From positions 2,772,501-2,836,500 of the forward strand of contig NZ_WHLY01000002.1 in assembly GCF_009296315.1 (NCBI RefSeq): DNA of 64,000 bases, given 5' to 3'. The position numbers were made by a program, and so were the translations under genes. Source of the stretch: Salmonirosea aquatica (lineage in GTDB: Bacteria; Bacteroidota; Bacteroidia; Cytophagales; Spirosomataceae). Positions 1-9,359 of the stretch are shown here, piece after piece. The notes beneath the pieces were generated by a model. That model saw only the letters and a program-made list of their open reading frames with translations. It had not been told where the DNA came from and did not search any database. Every line of letters starts with the position of its first letter. The first letter of the stretch is position 1.

Positions 1-1088
<1,088 letters not shown>

Positions 1089-1188
1089 GCACACTCCCGC
1101 ACACAGCCGATTTTCTTCTCTCGTTTCCACATGCTCATTGACCGCAAGTACATAAGTACATACAAGCATTACCTCCCATAAAAGCCTT

Positions 1189-1299
1189 GCTGGCGGCTAT
1201 GGGGCGGGTGGTCACCTCTTCCCATCCCGAACAGAGAAGTTAAGCCCCGCACCGCCGATGATACTGGCCTCGAAACCGGTAAAGTAGGTAGCCGCCACA
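1189..1299 (+). rRNA. rrf: 5S ribosomal RNA
   Basis: A 5S-sized segment opens with CTGGCGGCTATGG and closes with GTAGCCGCCA, which pair as the terminal helix. It contains the conserved loop region CCCATCCCGAACAGAGAAGTTAAGC in the usual place. It lies about 100 bp after the 23S gene and just before a hairpin that would end the rRNA operon. Ends are good to one or two bases. Confidence 0.95.
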
Positions 1300-1312
1300 A
1301 TACCACCAACGA

Positions 1313-1343
1313 CAGCCCCCCCTGCCACAGGCAGGCGGGGCTG
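1313..1343 (+). terminator. terminator of the rRNA operon
   Basis: A 14-bp GC-rich stem with one mismatch (arms about 1313-1326 and 1331-1343) and a four-base ACAG loop sits 14 bp after the 5S gene. The T-tract behind it is weak (TTGCGTT). Position and stem strength support a role as the end of rRNA transcription. Confidence 0.7.
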
Positions 1344-1475
1344 TTGCGTTATAGCGCGTTGGATCGGCACGCCAACACCACCCCGGGAAAAGGGTTGCTA
1401 GACGATGGGAATTGGTTCAAATAAATGAAATAATGAAATAAGAATGGCAAATTACCTTCCAAAGGAGTTTCATTA

Positions 1476-1483
1476 TATATTTG
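1476..1483 (+). promoter_or_regulatory. probable -7 box of tRNA-Pro
   Basis: TATATTTG fits the Bacteroidota -7 consensus TAnnTTTG and ends 10 bases before the mature tRNA-Pro. I see no convincing TTTG -33 box at the right spacing, so the promoter call is moderate. If real, the primary transcript would have almost no 5' leader. Confidence 0.45.
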
Positions 1484-1493
1484 AAAAAAATTA

Positions 1494-1567
1494 CGGGATG
1501 TAGCGCAGCCCGGTAGCGCACCACGTTCGGGACGTGGGGGTCGCAGGTTCAAATCCTGTCATCCCGA
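1494..1567 (+). tRNA. tRNA-Pro (anticodon CGG)
   Basis: The sequence folds as a full cloverleaf: acceptor CGGGATG/CATCCCG, D-arm GCGC-AGCCCGGTA-GCGC, anticodon stem CCACG/CGTGG with loop TTCGGGA giving anticodon CGG, and T-arm GCAGG-TTCAAAT-CCTGT. CCA is not encoded. The gene lies about 190 bp after the 5S gene, but a terminator between them and its own -7 box suggest separate transcription. Confidence 0.96.
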
Positions 1568-1572
1568 CATTT

Positions 1573-1611
1573 ACAACAGGAAGCCTGGTTAATAACCAGG
1601 CTTCCTGTTGT
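1573..1611 (+). terminator. intrinsic terminator after tRNA-Pro
   Basis: A perfect 18-bp inverted repeat (1573-1590 and 1594-1611) with a three-base loop lies five bases after tRNA-Pro. It can also act on the other strand, where nuoN ends at 1674, so it is probably bidirectional. Confidence 0.85.
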
Positions 1612-1673
1612 TGTGCTTGACGTATTAGGAAGTAGGAGGGATTCTGCCCTGAGAGTTTAGGATTGGGATTTGC

Positions 1674-3194
1674 CTAAAGGGACATCGTCCGAATCCATAC
1701 CATCAGAAATTCAGGCTTGAAAAACAATAGCAGTATAGCCGCCAATAATGTACCAACTATTATATTGACGGTAACAGGAAATCTAGGCTTTATGGGCTGG
1801 GAAAGAGCAGGTTTAAAAAACAGCAAATAGGGAAGTCGTAAGTAATAAGCGAGCGAAATGGCAGCATTAATGATTCCGACAATCAGCAGCCACATTAACC
1901 AAGGCTGTCCCTGTGCTTGATAACTATCCCACAGGGCTGAAAAAACTAACCACTTTGCAGTAAATCCTACTGTGGGGGGTAACCCCGCTAACGCTACCAT
2001 AATGAGTGTGAGAGTACTGGCTATCCAAATATGCTTCTTACCTAATCCGGCATATTCCGAAAGAATTGTTTGAGAACGGGGCCGCAACAGATCAATTAAC
2101 AAGAAGGCGCCCATGTTAAGCAATAGATAAGCCGCCATGTAAAAAGTAGCGCTTTCGAATCCTAATGCAGTAAAAGCCACAATACCAATAATGAGGTACC
2201 CGGCTTGCGCAATGGATGAATAGGCAAGTAAGCGGCGGGCATTCTGCTGCCAGAGGGCGGCAACATTTCCAATTATAATGCTGATTAGCGCTATGCCACC
2301 CAGTAGAGGAAGGAGTTCAGTGGGTAAGGCGCTTACTGCTCGCATCAACACCAAAAGAACAGCGGCTTTGGGAGCTACCGATAAGAATGAAACCAAGGGT
2401 GTAGGGGTAGCTTCGTATACATCCGGTGCCCAGACATGAAAGGGAACGAGTGATAGTTTGAAAAGAATTCCCCCAAACGTCATGAATATAGCAGTATACA
2501 TGACAAAAGGTACCTTTCTGGCCAGCTCAAATCGCATAGCTGGGTCAGTAAAATCAAGAGTTCCGGTCAATCCGTAGATCAAGGATATTCCGTAGAGCAT
2601 GATTGCTGAGCTAATGGCTCCGAAGAGCAGGTATTTCAAACTACCTTCAGCCGCTTTTTTGGAGGGCGACAGGGCTACTAGCAAATATGAGCTCACCGAG
2701 ACAAGTTCAAGGGCTATGTAGACTGAGAGCCAATGCGTAGCCATACACAGGAGACACAGGCCCAGAGTAGCAGCTATGAGCAGGGCATTCAGTTCAGTAG
2801 GAAAATCATAATCCACTATTCGTATATGGAGGAGCGTAAAAATCCACGCGCCTATTACAAGAAGCTTGAAAAAGACGGCTATATTGTCTAGAAACAACAT
2901 TGAATGAAACCGGAATCCGGGTGTTTCACCCCATTGCCCCAGCACAAATCCCAGTGCAAGCACAGCTCCAGCTAAGGTAGTGATGAAGAGGATTCTGCCC
3001 ATAATGTCCTTATTGACATAGCGATGCAGAAGTAATTCGGCTATCAGATAAATCAAAAGAAACAGAGCCAGGAACAGTTCAGGGACGATTCCAGCTAAAC
3101 TCTGACCAATATGGATAAGTTGCTCGTTCAGGTACAAAACAGGTGGAACAATTTTTTTGACAAAAGTACGCAAAGATGGCAGGTTCACGAACAA
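1674..3194 (-). CDS. nuoN: NADH-quinone oxidoreductase subunit N
   Basis: This is the antiporter-like membrane subunit NuoN of respiratory complex I, which helps couple NADH:quinone electron transfer to proton pumping across the inner membrane. The 506-residue protein is almost entirely hydrophobic, as expected for a 14-helix NuoN. It carries the family signature around residues 240-265 (FKLSLVPFHVWAPDVYEATP), with its buried lysine, and an earlier KYLLFGAISSAIMLYG segment. About 20 extra residues precede the usual N-terminus, so the true start may lie downstream; a TTG codon just before YLNEQ is one candidate. No other nuo gene is in the window: downstream lies tRNA-Pro on the other strand and upstream a divergent gene. 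Confidence 0.93.
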   Translation of the reverse strand: MFVNLPSLRTFVKKIVPPVLYLNEQLIHIGQSLAGIVPELFLALFLLIYLIAELLLHRYVNKDIMGRILFITTLAGAVLALGFVLGQWGETPGFRFHSMLFLDNIAVFFKLLVIGAWIFTLLHIRIVDYDFPTELNALLIAATLGLCLLCMATHWLSVYIALELVSVSSYLLVALSPSKKAAEGSLKYLLFGAISSAIMLYGISLIYGLTGTLDFTDPAMRFELARKVPFVMYTAIFMTFGGILFKLSLVPFHVWAPDVYEATPTPLVSFLSVAPKAAVLLVLMRAVSALPTELLPLLGGIALISIIIGNVAALWQQNARRLLAYSSIAQAGYLIIGIVAFTALGFESATFYMAAYLLLNMGAFLLIDLLRPRSQTILSEYAGLGKKHIWIASTLTLIMVALAGLPPTVGFTAKWLVFSALWDSYQAQGQPWLMWLLIVGIINAAISLAYYLRLPYLLFFKPALSQPIKPRFPVTVNIIVGTLLAAILLLFFKPEFLMVWIRTMSL

Positions 3195-3282
3195 ACCTAT
3201 AGAATTGGTTCATGACGGGCGTTAATGCTGACATCGATTTTCTTAGATTTTCTTTTCATCATACTCATTGTAATCTGTAATC

Positions 3283-3963
3283 ATGGGAAAATTCATAAGT
3301 AGTTTACTTGGGGTTGTGTGTCTGATAGCCTCGGCGCAGGCGCAGTTTATGCAGGACATCAACGGGCGGGTGGTCAGTGAAGTAACTTATACCAACGTTG
3401 AGGGGTCACCCTACCTGATGGAGGAAGCCAATACGGGTATTGTACGAATGGCCAAAGACGATAAGGTATATGACGGCCTGAAATTACGCTACGATGCCTA
3501 TAAAGACGAGGTAGAATATGAAAAAGATGGAAAGCTTTATCGCCTGGGACCAGAAATTTCATCGTTTAGTCTTGCTACAGGTGATGCGCTCTACGAATTT
3601 CGACGGGGTTTTCCGGCCGTTGGCGACCAGACTGAAAACAGCTTTTACCGGGTATTGACAGACGGAAACACGAAATTGTTGAAACGCTATGAAATGAAAA
3701 TGCGGGAAGAAAAACCGTATAACTCCGCTACCGTTACGAAGCGTTTTGATTTAGATGAACAACTGTATGTTCTTAAGAAAGGTACCCTATATCCGGTGAA
3801 AACGGGAGATAGGAAAGGTATTATGAAGCTGGTAAGCGATGAGAAAAACCTAATGAACTATGTCATCAAGGAGGAGCAATTGAACTTTAAAACGGAAGAT
3901 GATATTGCCAAGCTGCTGGAGGAATATGACGCCTACAAAGCGGGACGTAAAGGGGATAATTAA
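3283..3963 (+). CDS. secreted protein of unknown function
   Basis: I do not recognise the family. The 226-residue product starts with a clear signal peptide (hydrophobic core, then ASAQAQ, a cleavage site typical of this phylum), so it is periplasmic or outside the cell. The mature part is charged, rich in Lys, Glu and Tyr, and has no membrane helix, cysteine pair or known motif that I can see. The pattern of short beta-prone stretches (DGKLYRLGPEI, EQLYVLKKGTLYPV) suggests a beta-rich fold. It is divergent from nuoN and convergent with the response regulator gene downstream, so it is probably transcribed alone. Confidence 0.75.
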   Translation: MGKFISSLLGVVCLIASAQAQFMQDINGRVVSEVTYTNVEGSPYLMEEANTGIVRMAKDDKVYDGLKLRYDAYKDEVEYEKDGKLYRLGPEISSFSLATGDALYEFRRGFPAVGDQTENSFYRVLTDGNTKLLKRYEMKMREEKPYNSATVTKRFDLDEQLYVLKKGTLYPVKTGDRKGIMKLVSDEKNLMNYVIKEEQLNFKTEDDIAKLLEEYDAYKAGRKGDN

Positions 3964-4041
3964 GAAAATTAAAGCCCAGAGTACCAAAAATATCCTGATA
4001 CAGGTAGTAAAGTATTATTACTTTAAAGTCAGAAAAGTATT

Positions 4042-4749
4042 CTACTCGGGTTGATCAGTGAACATATATCCCACCCCTTTCAAGGTTTTGATAAATTTAT
4101 CTCCCAGTTTTTCACGGAGTTTCCGAACGTGTACGTCTACCGTGCGTTCAAGCACATAAATATCGGCTCCCCATATTTTATGTAGAAGTTCTTCCCGACT
4201 GAACACTTTATTAGGACTTTGGGCTAGAAAGAACAACAGTTCAAATTCCTTCTTGGGAAGAATGATTGATTTGCCTTCCTGGGTGACTGAGTAATTTTTA
4301 CGATCAATAGATAAACCGGCGATTTCTACCTCATCCCCACTATCTGATTTCTGAGCCTCGCGGCGAAAAAGCGCATTGATACGGCTCATCAAAGCCCGGG
4401 GTTTGATGGGCTTGGTAATATAATCGTCGGCCCCGATCTCAAAAGCGGCTATTTCGGAATACTCTTCCGAGCGTGCCGTTAGAAACATGATGTAAGTATC
4501 ACGCAGGTCGTTATCCCCCCGAATCATACGAGCGGTTTCGATACCATCCTGTTGGGGCATCATGATATCGAGCAGAATCAGGTCAGGACGAAAATCTTTA
4601 GCTAATTGCAGGCCCTGACGCCCGTCAGATGCCGTTGCTACCTCATAGCCTTCCTTCTGAAGGTTGTATTCTAGTAGTTCTACGATATCCGGATCATCAT
4701 CAACCACGAGTATCTTCTGAAACACCTGGGTTGCTTTTGCGGCACTCAT
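4042..4749 (-). CDS. PhoB/OmpR-family response regulator
   Basis: This is a two-component DNA-binding regulator of 235 residues. The receiver domain (about 12-130) has the acidic cluster DDDPD at 17-21, the phospho-acceptor Asp61 (LLDIMMP), the switch Thr91 and Lys113 (TKPIKP). A winged-helix output domain follows, ending in the recognition-helix and wing pattern ERTVDVHVRKLREKLG...IKTLKGVGYMF. No kinase gene is next to it, so its partner is unknown from this window. The 3' end faces the secreted-protein gene; upstream is a lipoprotein gene on the same strand about 90 bp away. The PhoB-like sequence alone does not prove a role in phosphate control. Confidence 0.93.
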   Translation of the reverse strand: MSAAKATQVFQKILVVDDDPDIVELLEYNLQKEGYEVATASDGRQGLQLAKDFRPDLILLDIMMPQQDGIETARMIRGDNDLRDTYIMFLTARSEEYSEIAAFEIGADDYITKPIKPRALMSRINALFRREAQKSDSGDEVEIAGLSIDRKNYSVTQEGKSIILPKKEFELLFFLAQSPNKVFSREELLHKIWGADIYVLERTVDVHVRKLREKLGDKFIKTLKGVGYMFTDQPE

Positions 4750-4841
4750 GCAGAGGAATTTTGCGGTTTATTCAATGTCGAAATTAGCGGATGTGTGGTT
4801 GTGATTATTAACCAAAAGGCAATCATAACACAAATTTAATA

Positions 4842-5684
4842 TCAGCGCCGCCTGATCGAGTACAGGGTACCCTGCTCGTTGGTCATCACCAAATCGGTAT
4901 CATTGACGAATACCAAAGCTTCTTCCTGCTTTTTTCCAATCTTAATGCACTCTTGCGGATGGGCAAAATCGATCTGCCCATTTTCAATACCGAAGAGCAG
5001 GATCTTGCCATAGGTAAGCAAGGCAAAGGAGGTACCCGAAGGATTCACATCGGCAGCCGTCACCTGGCTGTTGATAAAAATACTATCCTGAACCGAAGCA
5101 AGGTAGTCCCCGGGTTGAGCAGGTAGTTCGTACAACTTTACAAATTGATCGGTCTTACTACGGTTCTTGGAAAAAAGATACAGCTTATTATTATAGAAAA
5201 AAAACGCCTCACAGTCGAAACTGAGTGAGTCAGCAGAGGGTGGGAAGCTATGCTGATCAGCATACCGAAAGGTAATTGATGCGGTGGTGTTCGTGGCAGG
5301 CGAAAAACTATAGATCCTCAAATCCCGCCGTTTATTGGCATTATTGCCAATATCGCCGACAAAAAGGGTGCCGTCGGGACTTTGGGCCAGGTCTTCCCAA
5401 TCTACGTTTATAGCATCGGGTACCTGGCGTGTAGAAAGCAATTTTCCGGAATAATCCATTTCGTAGAGTTCCGGTTTGCCACCACTATCATTATGGACCC
5501 ATAGCGAATGATGATGCTCGTCACGCGCGAGCCCTGAACTTTCATTTGCGATGGATGGAAGCCTGCCTATTTTGCTAACTTTGTACGCAGACCGGGCTTT
5601 ATCGAAGCCGTTTTGCCGCTTGTCGGACTGACAACTGCACAAGGCGACTTTCAAGGCAAACCACAAATAAATTAATTTCCCCAT
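4842..5684 (-). CDS. putative lipoprotein with propeller-like repeats
   Basis: The product is an uncharacterised lipoprotein. From the internal start it begins MGKLIYLWFALKVALCSC, a short signal ending in a lipobox-like LCSC, so Cys18 would be lipidated. The body has repeating blocks such as SGLARDEHHHSLWVHNDSG, WEDLAQSPDGTLFVGDIGNN and ADVNPSGTSFALLTYG that look like blades of a beta-propeller. A longer reading frame begins at 5717 but its first 11 residues do not look like a signal. The chosen ATG (5684-5682) interlocks with the ATG of the divergent gene (5683-5685) within one CATG, so at least one of the two starts may be further in. Confidence 0.75.
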   Translation of the reverse strand: MGKLIYLWFALKVALCSCQSDKRQNGFDKARSAYKVSKIGRLPSIANESSGLARDEHHHSLWVHNDSGGKPELYEMDYSGKLLSTRQVPDAINVDWEDLAQSPDGTLFVGDIGNNANKRRDLRIYSFSPATNTTASITFRYADQHSFPPSADSLSFDCEAFFFYNNKLYLFSKNRSKTDQFVKLYELPAQPGDYLASVQDSIFINSQVTAADVNPSGTSFALLTYGKILLFGIENGQIDFAHPQECIKIGKKQEEALVFVNDTDLVMTNEQGTLYSIRRR

Positions 5685-7070
5685 GCATTCATTTTCGGGT
5701 TCTATACAGGAAGGCAAAGATAAAAAGAAATTGCCGAGCTATGTGAAATCGGCGGCCGTGTTGGTTACACTGATTGCGGGGGTTTATATTCTGCATGCCC
5801 TGCACGAAACGTTAATCCCCTTACTCTTTTCGGTATTAGTTTCCATTTTGCTTTTTCCGGTATGCTCGCGCCTTGAACGGTGGAAATTCCCAAGGGTGCT
5901 GGCTATCACACTGAGTATTCTGCTATTCATCGTGGTTATCGCTGCGCTCATCTACCTGGTGACCATTCAGGTAGCGGGCTTTGCTGACGAACTTCCCCGC
6001 ATCACCCAAAAAGCAGAAGCCTTACTTGAGCAACTCACTTCAATGGGCGAGCGCTATTTTGATGTCAGCCGCTCCGAACAGGTCAGCCGGGCCAAAGGTT
6101 ATCTTATCAACCTCCTCAGCGACAGCCGGGCTCTGTTGCTGGGTACTTTGGTGGCTACCACAGGTACCCTCACAACTGCCGCCCTGGTACCCTTGTACGT
6201 ATTTTTCTTCCTGTTGTACCGCGATTTTTTTCGCCGGTTTGTGCACAAGGCTTTTTATAAAGTACCCAAGCACAAGCTCAATACCATTCTGAACAAAATC
6301 TATGAGGTGATCCAGAGCTACCTGGTGGGCCTGGTACTTGTAATTGCCATTGTCGGAGTGCTCAATACCATCGGGCTGCTTATTCTGGGCATTGATTACG
6401 CTATTTTCTTCGGATTTCTGGCTGCTTTCCTGATCCTTATTCCTTACATCGGAATTTTGATTGGGTCGCTTTTCCCGGCCTTGATGAGTATCATTACCGA
6501 AGACTCGGCCTGGTATGCCGTTGGCGTCATCGGGGTCATGAGTTTTGTGCAGTTTCTGGAAGGTAATTTCATCACGCCCAATATTGTCGGCTCCAAAGTA
6601 AGCATCAATCCCTTTGCAGCCGTCGTGATGCTATTGCTGGGGGACAATTGTGGGGACTGCCGGGATTGGTATTGGCTTTGCCGCTGACGGCAATTTTGAA
6701 AGTGATTCTGGATGCTAACCGGAGCACCGAGCCCTACGGCTTTCTGCTGGGCGAACCCGGAAGGGAGGTTGCGGAGGAAAAGGAAATAGAAAGGGAGCAA
6801 GTACAGGAAATACGCAAAAGGCGCCGCCCCAACAGCTCGCAGAACACGCGAAAAAAGTCTCGTCCCCGCAACCCGCAGGAGGCATCTGAACCTAATGCCG
6901 TCAGTGACCGCCCTGCTCCCAACGTTCTGGCGACCCTTGAAGAGGGTACCCTGAAGAACGAGGACGGCTCCGAAGCCCGCAAACGCCGCCGTCCGTCCCG
7001 CCGCCGCAAAAAGCCTAATGCCCCTAACGAAACGGAAGCACCTAAAAATTCAGCGGATCAAGATTCTTGA
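5683..7070 (+). pseudogene. AI-2E family transporter, frameshifted in a G run
   Basis: This is a member of the AI-2E/YdiK/PerM membrane family (exporters of varied or unknown substrate). The first frame (5683-6687) carries about seven hydrophobic segments and the family block around GIDYAIFFGFLAAFLILIPY. It then runs into a non-family tail DNCGDCRDWYWLCR. The next frame (from about 6645) resumes with the expected LWGLPGLVLALPLTAILKVILD. Adding one G to the G5 run at 6639-6643 joins both into a protein of about 462 residues. The C-terminus is unusual: about 90 residues rich in Arg, Lys, Pro and Glu with two KRRRP blocks, probably disordered. The loss could be a real null mutation or a sequencing error. 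Its 3' end overlaps the LON-domain gene by 29 bp. Confidence 0.85.
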
Positions 7071-7671
7071 AATGCCCGTTCATTCGAATGCGGCTTTTGG
7101 TTTGCTCCATTTCGGATACTACCGGGATTACCTTCTGCAGATGTTGAATCAAAAACTGCTGGCGCGCACTCTCATGGCTTAGGGTGAGCAATTCGTACTC
7201 ATCCTGCAACGATAACCCTACCTTATGGGCTACCTGAAAGGAGAACGGCTTTTTCTCCCGGTCATAGGCGACCGGGGTCGCCAGCAGGCCGTAGAGTTTG
7301 TCCAGTAATTCAGTGAGTTGAGGCAAGGGACGGATCAGATCCGTTTCTTCGGGCAGGTAGGTGATCTCTCCCCCGGCATATAATTTATCGGCCACCGGGT
7401 TGTCAAAGCTATCGATTCTGAAAACCCGCAGGCCTTCGGTGGAAATGTCCATACTGCCGTCGGGATGGCGCTCGTGCAGGGTACGTACCCTCATTTCGGT
7501 GCCGCAGCCGGGCAATCGGTTGTCCAGGTAGGTCGGAATTCCAAAGGTACCCCCGCTTTCCAGACACTCGTTGATCAACTGCCGGTATCGCTCTTCAAAA
7601 ATATGCAGGTTGAGTTTTTCGCCGGGATAGGCGACCAGGTTTAAGGGAAAAAAAGGCAAAAACACGGACAT
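7042..7671 (-). CDS. LON peptidase substrate-binding domain protein
   Basis: The 209-residue protein matches the N-terminal substrate-binding domain of Lon protease (PF02190) without the ATPase or protease parts. The hallmark start FLPFFPLNLVAYPGEKLNLHIFEERYRQL is at residues 4-32, followed by GTFGIP and the VRTLHERHPDGSMDI strand. Such stand-alone proteins are cytoplasmic and their role is not settled. It lies 12 bp after gldH on the same strand, so they are probably cotranscribed, and its 3' end overlaps the tail of the convergent AI-2E-family gene. Confidence 0.9.
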   Translation of the reverse strand: MSVFLPFFPLNLVAYPGEKLNLHIFEERYRQLINECLESGGTFGIPTYLDNRLPGCGTEMRVRTLHERHPDGSMDISTEGLRVFRIDSFDNPVADKLYAGGEITYLPEETDLIRPLPQLTELLDKLYGLLATPVAYDREKKPFSFQVAHKVGLSLQDEYELLTLSHESARQQFLIQHLQKVIPVVSEMEQTKSRIRMNGHFKNLDPLNF

Positions 7672-7683
7672 GAACAGAATTGA

Positions 7684-8169
7684 TTATGGAACGGCAACAG
7701 GCGTTCTTTCGACGCTCAGACCCACGCCCATGATATAGGGAAGTGGGTTTTGTCGCATGGATTGGGTCAAGGTAATGGTATACTTGCCCGGACCGGGAAA
7801 AAGGAAGTTGCGCTGAAAAACAAATTTGTGATCGAACAAATCGCCCAGGCCACTACCCCGGGGCTTGCCAGTGGTCTGGTCAGAGAGGTACATTTCGTCC
7901 AGTCGGGAGAAAACGGTCTTGCCATCCGGTCCTTTCATTTCGCGGGTCAGGTACAGGTTGTAATAAGGGTACTGCTGGGCGTTCCGAACCAAATAGTACA
8001 AGTTGTAAGGTTGCGATGCATCGGTCACCTCGAACTGAAACGTATATTTTTTATTCACATACCACAGCCCGTCCTCAATATCCTCGTAAGCTTTATACAG
8101 CGTGTTTTCGTCGCAACCAGCGCTGATTACCAACAGGAATAAAAGGACGGCTGATTTTATGACTTTCAT
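7684..8169 (-). CDS. gldH: gliding motility lipoprotein GldH
   Basis: GldH is an outer-envelope lipoprotein needed for gliding in Bacteroidota and linked with the type IX secretion machinery. The start at 8169 gives MKVIKSAVLLFLLVISAGC, a textbook lipoprotein signal with Cys19 as the lipidated residue. A longer frame to 8229 would place 20 odd residues in front of it. The 161-residue length and the pattern YNLYYLVRNAQQYPYYNLYL...LGDLFDHKF...GKYTITLTQSMR fit the GldH family. It sits between the LON-domain gene and an 8.2-8.7 kb conserved gene on the same strand, suggesting a three-gene operon. No other gld gene is in view. Confidence 0.9.
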   Translation of the reverse strand: MKVIKSAVLLFLLVISAGCDENTLYKAYEDIEDGLWYVNKKYTFQFEVTDASQPYNLYYLVRNAQQYPYYNLYLTREMKGPDGKTVFSRLDEMYLSDQTTGKPRGSGLGDLFDHKFVFQRNFLFPGPGKYTITLTQSMRQNPLPYIMGVGLSVERTPVAVP

Positions 8170-8221
8170 TAACGGAAATGTACAGAATGCAAGCGACAGG
8201 GTTTTATTTCGAAGAGGTAGG

Positions 8222-8719
8222 TCAAACATTTGTTTCTTTAAAAAAACGCTTCATCCAGGTTTGGTCGGCAGGCACTTTCCATCGTTTCATCCACTGGGCC
8301 TTCGTAGCTACCAGATTATCAAACACCGAGGTACCCGAAAGAATCACTTCTTTGGCAATAGCTTGCTTCACCTCCGCTACAGGAAGGGTGCTTACCTGCC
8401 CCGCCTCGTCCAGGTAAGCTACCGAGCGGTCAAAGAAATCCACGGACAAGCGCTGACCCAGTTCCTGAAGCCAATGTACCGATTTATCGATAGAACAGCC
8501 GCTAGGCATTTCGTGTGCTTCGTCCACGGCAATCACTACAAAACGATTGTAGAATACTTTCCCCGATGCCAGCAGAGAGTGGTTATGAGCTTCCCATCCG
8601 TCCAGGGCGGCTTCAAGGGTCTGGGTGACCAGACTCACTTCCTGGTCCGTCAGCATGCGGTTGGCTTGATAAATCCACAACCGGGCGTCAAAGTCTATTT
8701 CATCAAAACGTATATACAT
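8222..8719 (-). CDS. conserved Bacteroidota protein of unknown function
   Basis: The 165-residue cytoplasmic protein belongs to a family widespread in Bacteroidota, often mislabelled as an ABC transporter ATPase. Here I see no Walker A, Walker B or ABC signature, so that name is not supported. Conserved-looking blocks are RLWIYQANRMLTDQEV at the start, FVVIAVDEAHEMPSGCSIDKSVHWLQELG in the middle, with one cysteine, and FDNLVATKAQWMKRWKVPADQTWMKRFF at the end. It lies about 50 bp upstream of gldH on the same strand. Function is unknown. Confidence 0.85.
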   Translation of the reverse strand: MYIRFDEIDFDARLWIYQANRMLTDQEVSLVTQTLEAALDGWEAHNHSLLASGKVFYNRFVVIAVDEAHEMPSGCSIDKSVHWLQELGQRLSVDFFDRSVAYLDEAGQVSTLPVAEVKQAIAKEVILSGTSVFDNLVATKAQWMKRWKVPADQTWMKRFFKETNV

Positions 8720-8799
8720 GGTACCTGAAGGTTAAGTTGAAGGGAATGTTTTCAGATCTTCCCCGGTTGTGCGTAATTTTACAAAACTAACGATTCAAA

Positions 8800-9315
8800 A
8801 TGGCTTTTTCTTTCCGACTGGCCGGAGAAATGGATGTGGATTCCTTACGGGAATTCAGTGAACGGCTTTTCAGAACAACTTACGGGGCACAGAATACGCC
8901 CGAAAACATGGCGATGTATTGCCAGGAAGCTTTCTCCGTAAAAAACTTTGCCGAAGATTTCAATCGGGACGATGTACGGTACCTGCTGGCTACTGAGCAA
9001 GGGCAGATTGCGGCTTACGCCAAGCTAGTACTTGGCAAAGGATGGGGTACCCTGGTACCCCAGATCGGCGTGGAGCTAGCCCGATTTTACCTTGATGTTC
9101 CCTTTCAGGGCCGCGGGCTAGCCACAACTTTCATGGCTTACTGTCAGCAGTGGTTACGTCAGCAGGGATTTTCGATGCTATGGTTGGGCGTTTGGCCGCA
9201 AAATGTACGCGCTCTGCGCTTTTACCAAAAGGAAGGCTTTGAAAAAGTGAGCACTGGCAGATTCCTGCTTGGTACCGACCCTCAGGTCGATGACATTATG
9301 CAAAAAGTTTCATAG
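8800..9315 (+). CDS. GNAT-family N-acetyltransferase
   Basis: The 171-residue protein has the GNAT acetyl-CoA-dependent acyltransferase pattern. Motif A with the pyrophosphate-binding loop is at about residues 100-112 (ARFYLDVPFQGRGLATTFM), followed by WLGVWPQNVRALRFYQKEGFEKV, the motif B region with the conserved Asn and the Tyr that often acts as general acid. The acceptor substrate cannot be told. It stands alone, divergent from the gldH group, with a TAATTTTA near-match to the -7 consensus about 20 bp before the start. Confidence 0.92.
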   Translation: MAFSFRLAGEMDVDSLREFSERLFRTTYGAQNTPENMAMYCQEAFSVKNFAEDFNRDDVRYLLATEQGQIAAYAKLVLGKGWGTLVPQIGVELARFYLDVPFQGRGLATTFMAYCQQWLRQQGFSMLWLGVWPQNVRALRFYQKEGFEKVSTGRFLLGTDPQVDDIMQKVS

Positions 9316-9359
9316 AAATGTATGGGAGCAGGTACCTGCCACTACCTCTCATAACGCCC

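Noticed and set aside
8222-8719. ABC transporter ATPase as a name for this gene
   Set aside because: No Walker A, signature or Walker B motif is present; the label is probably carried over from old annotation.
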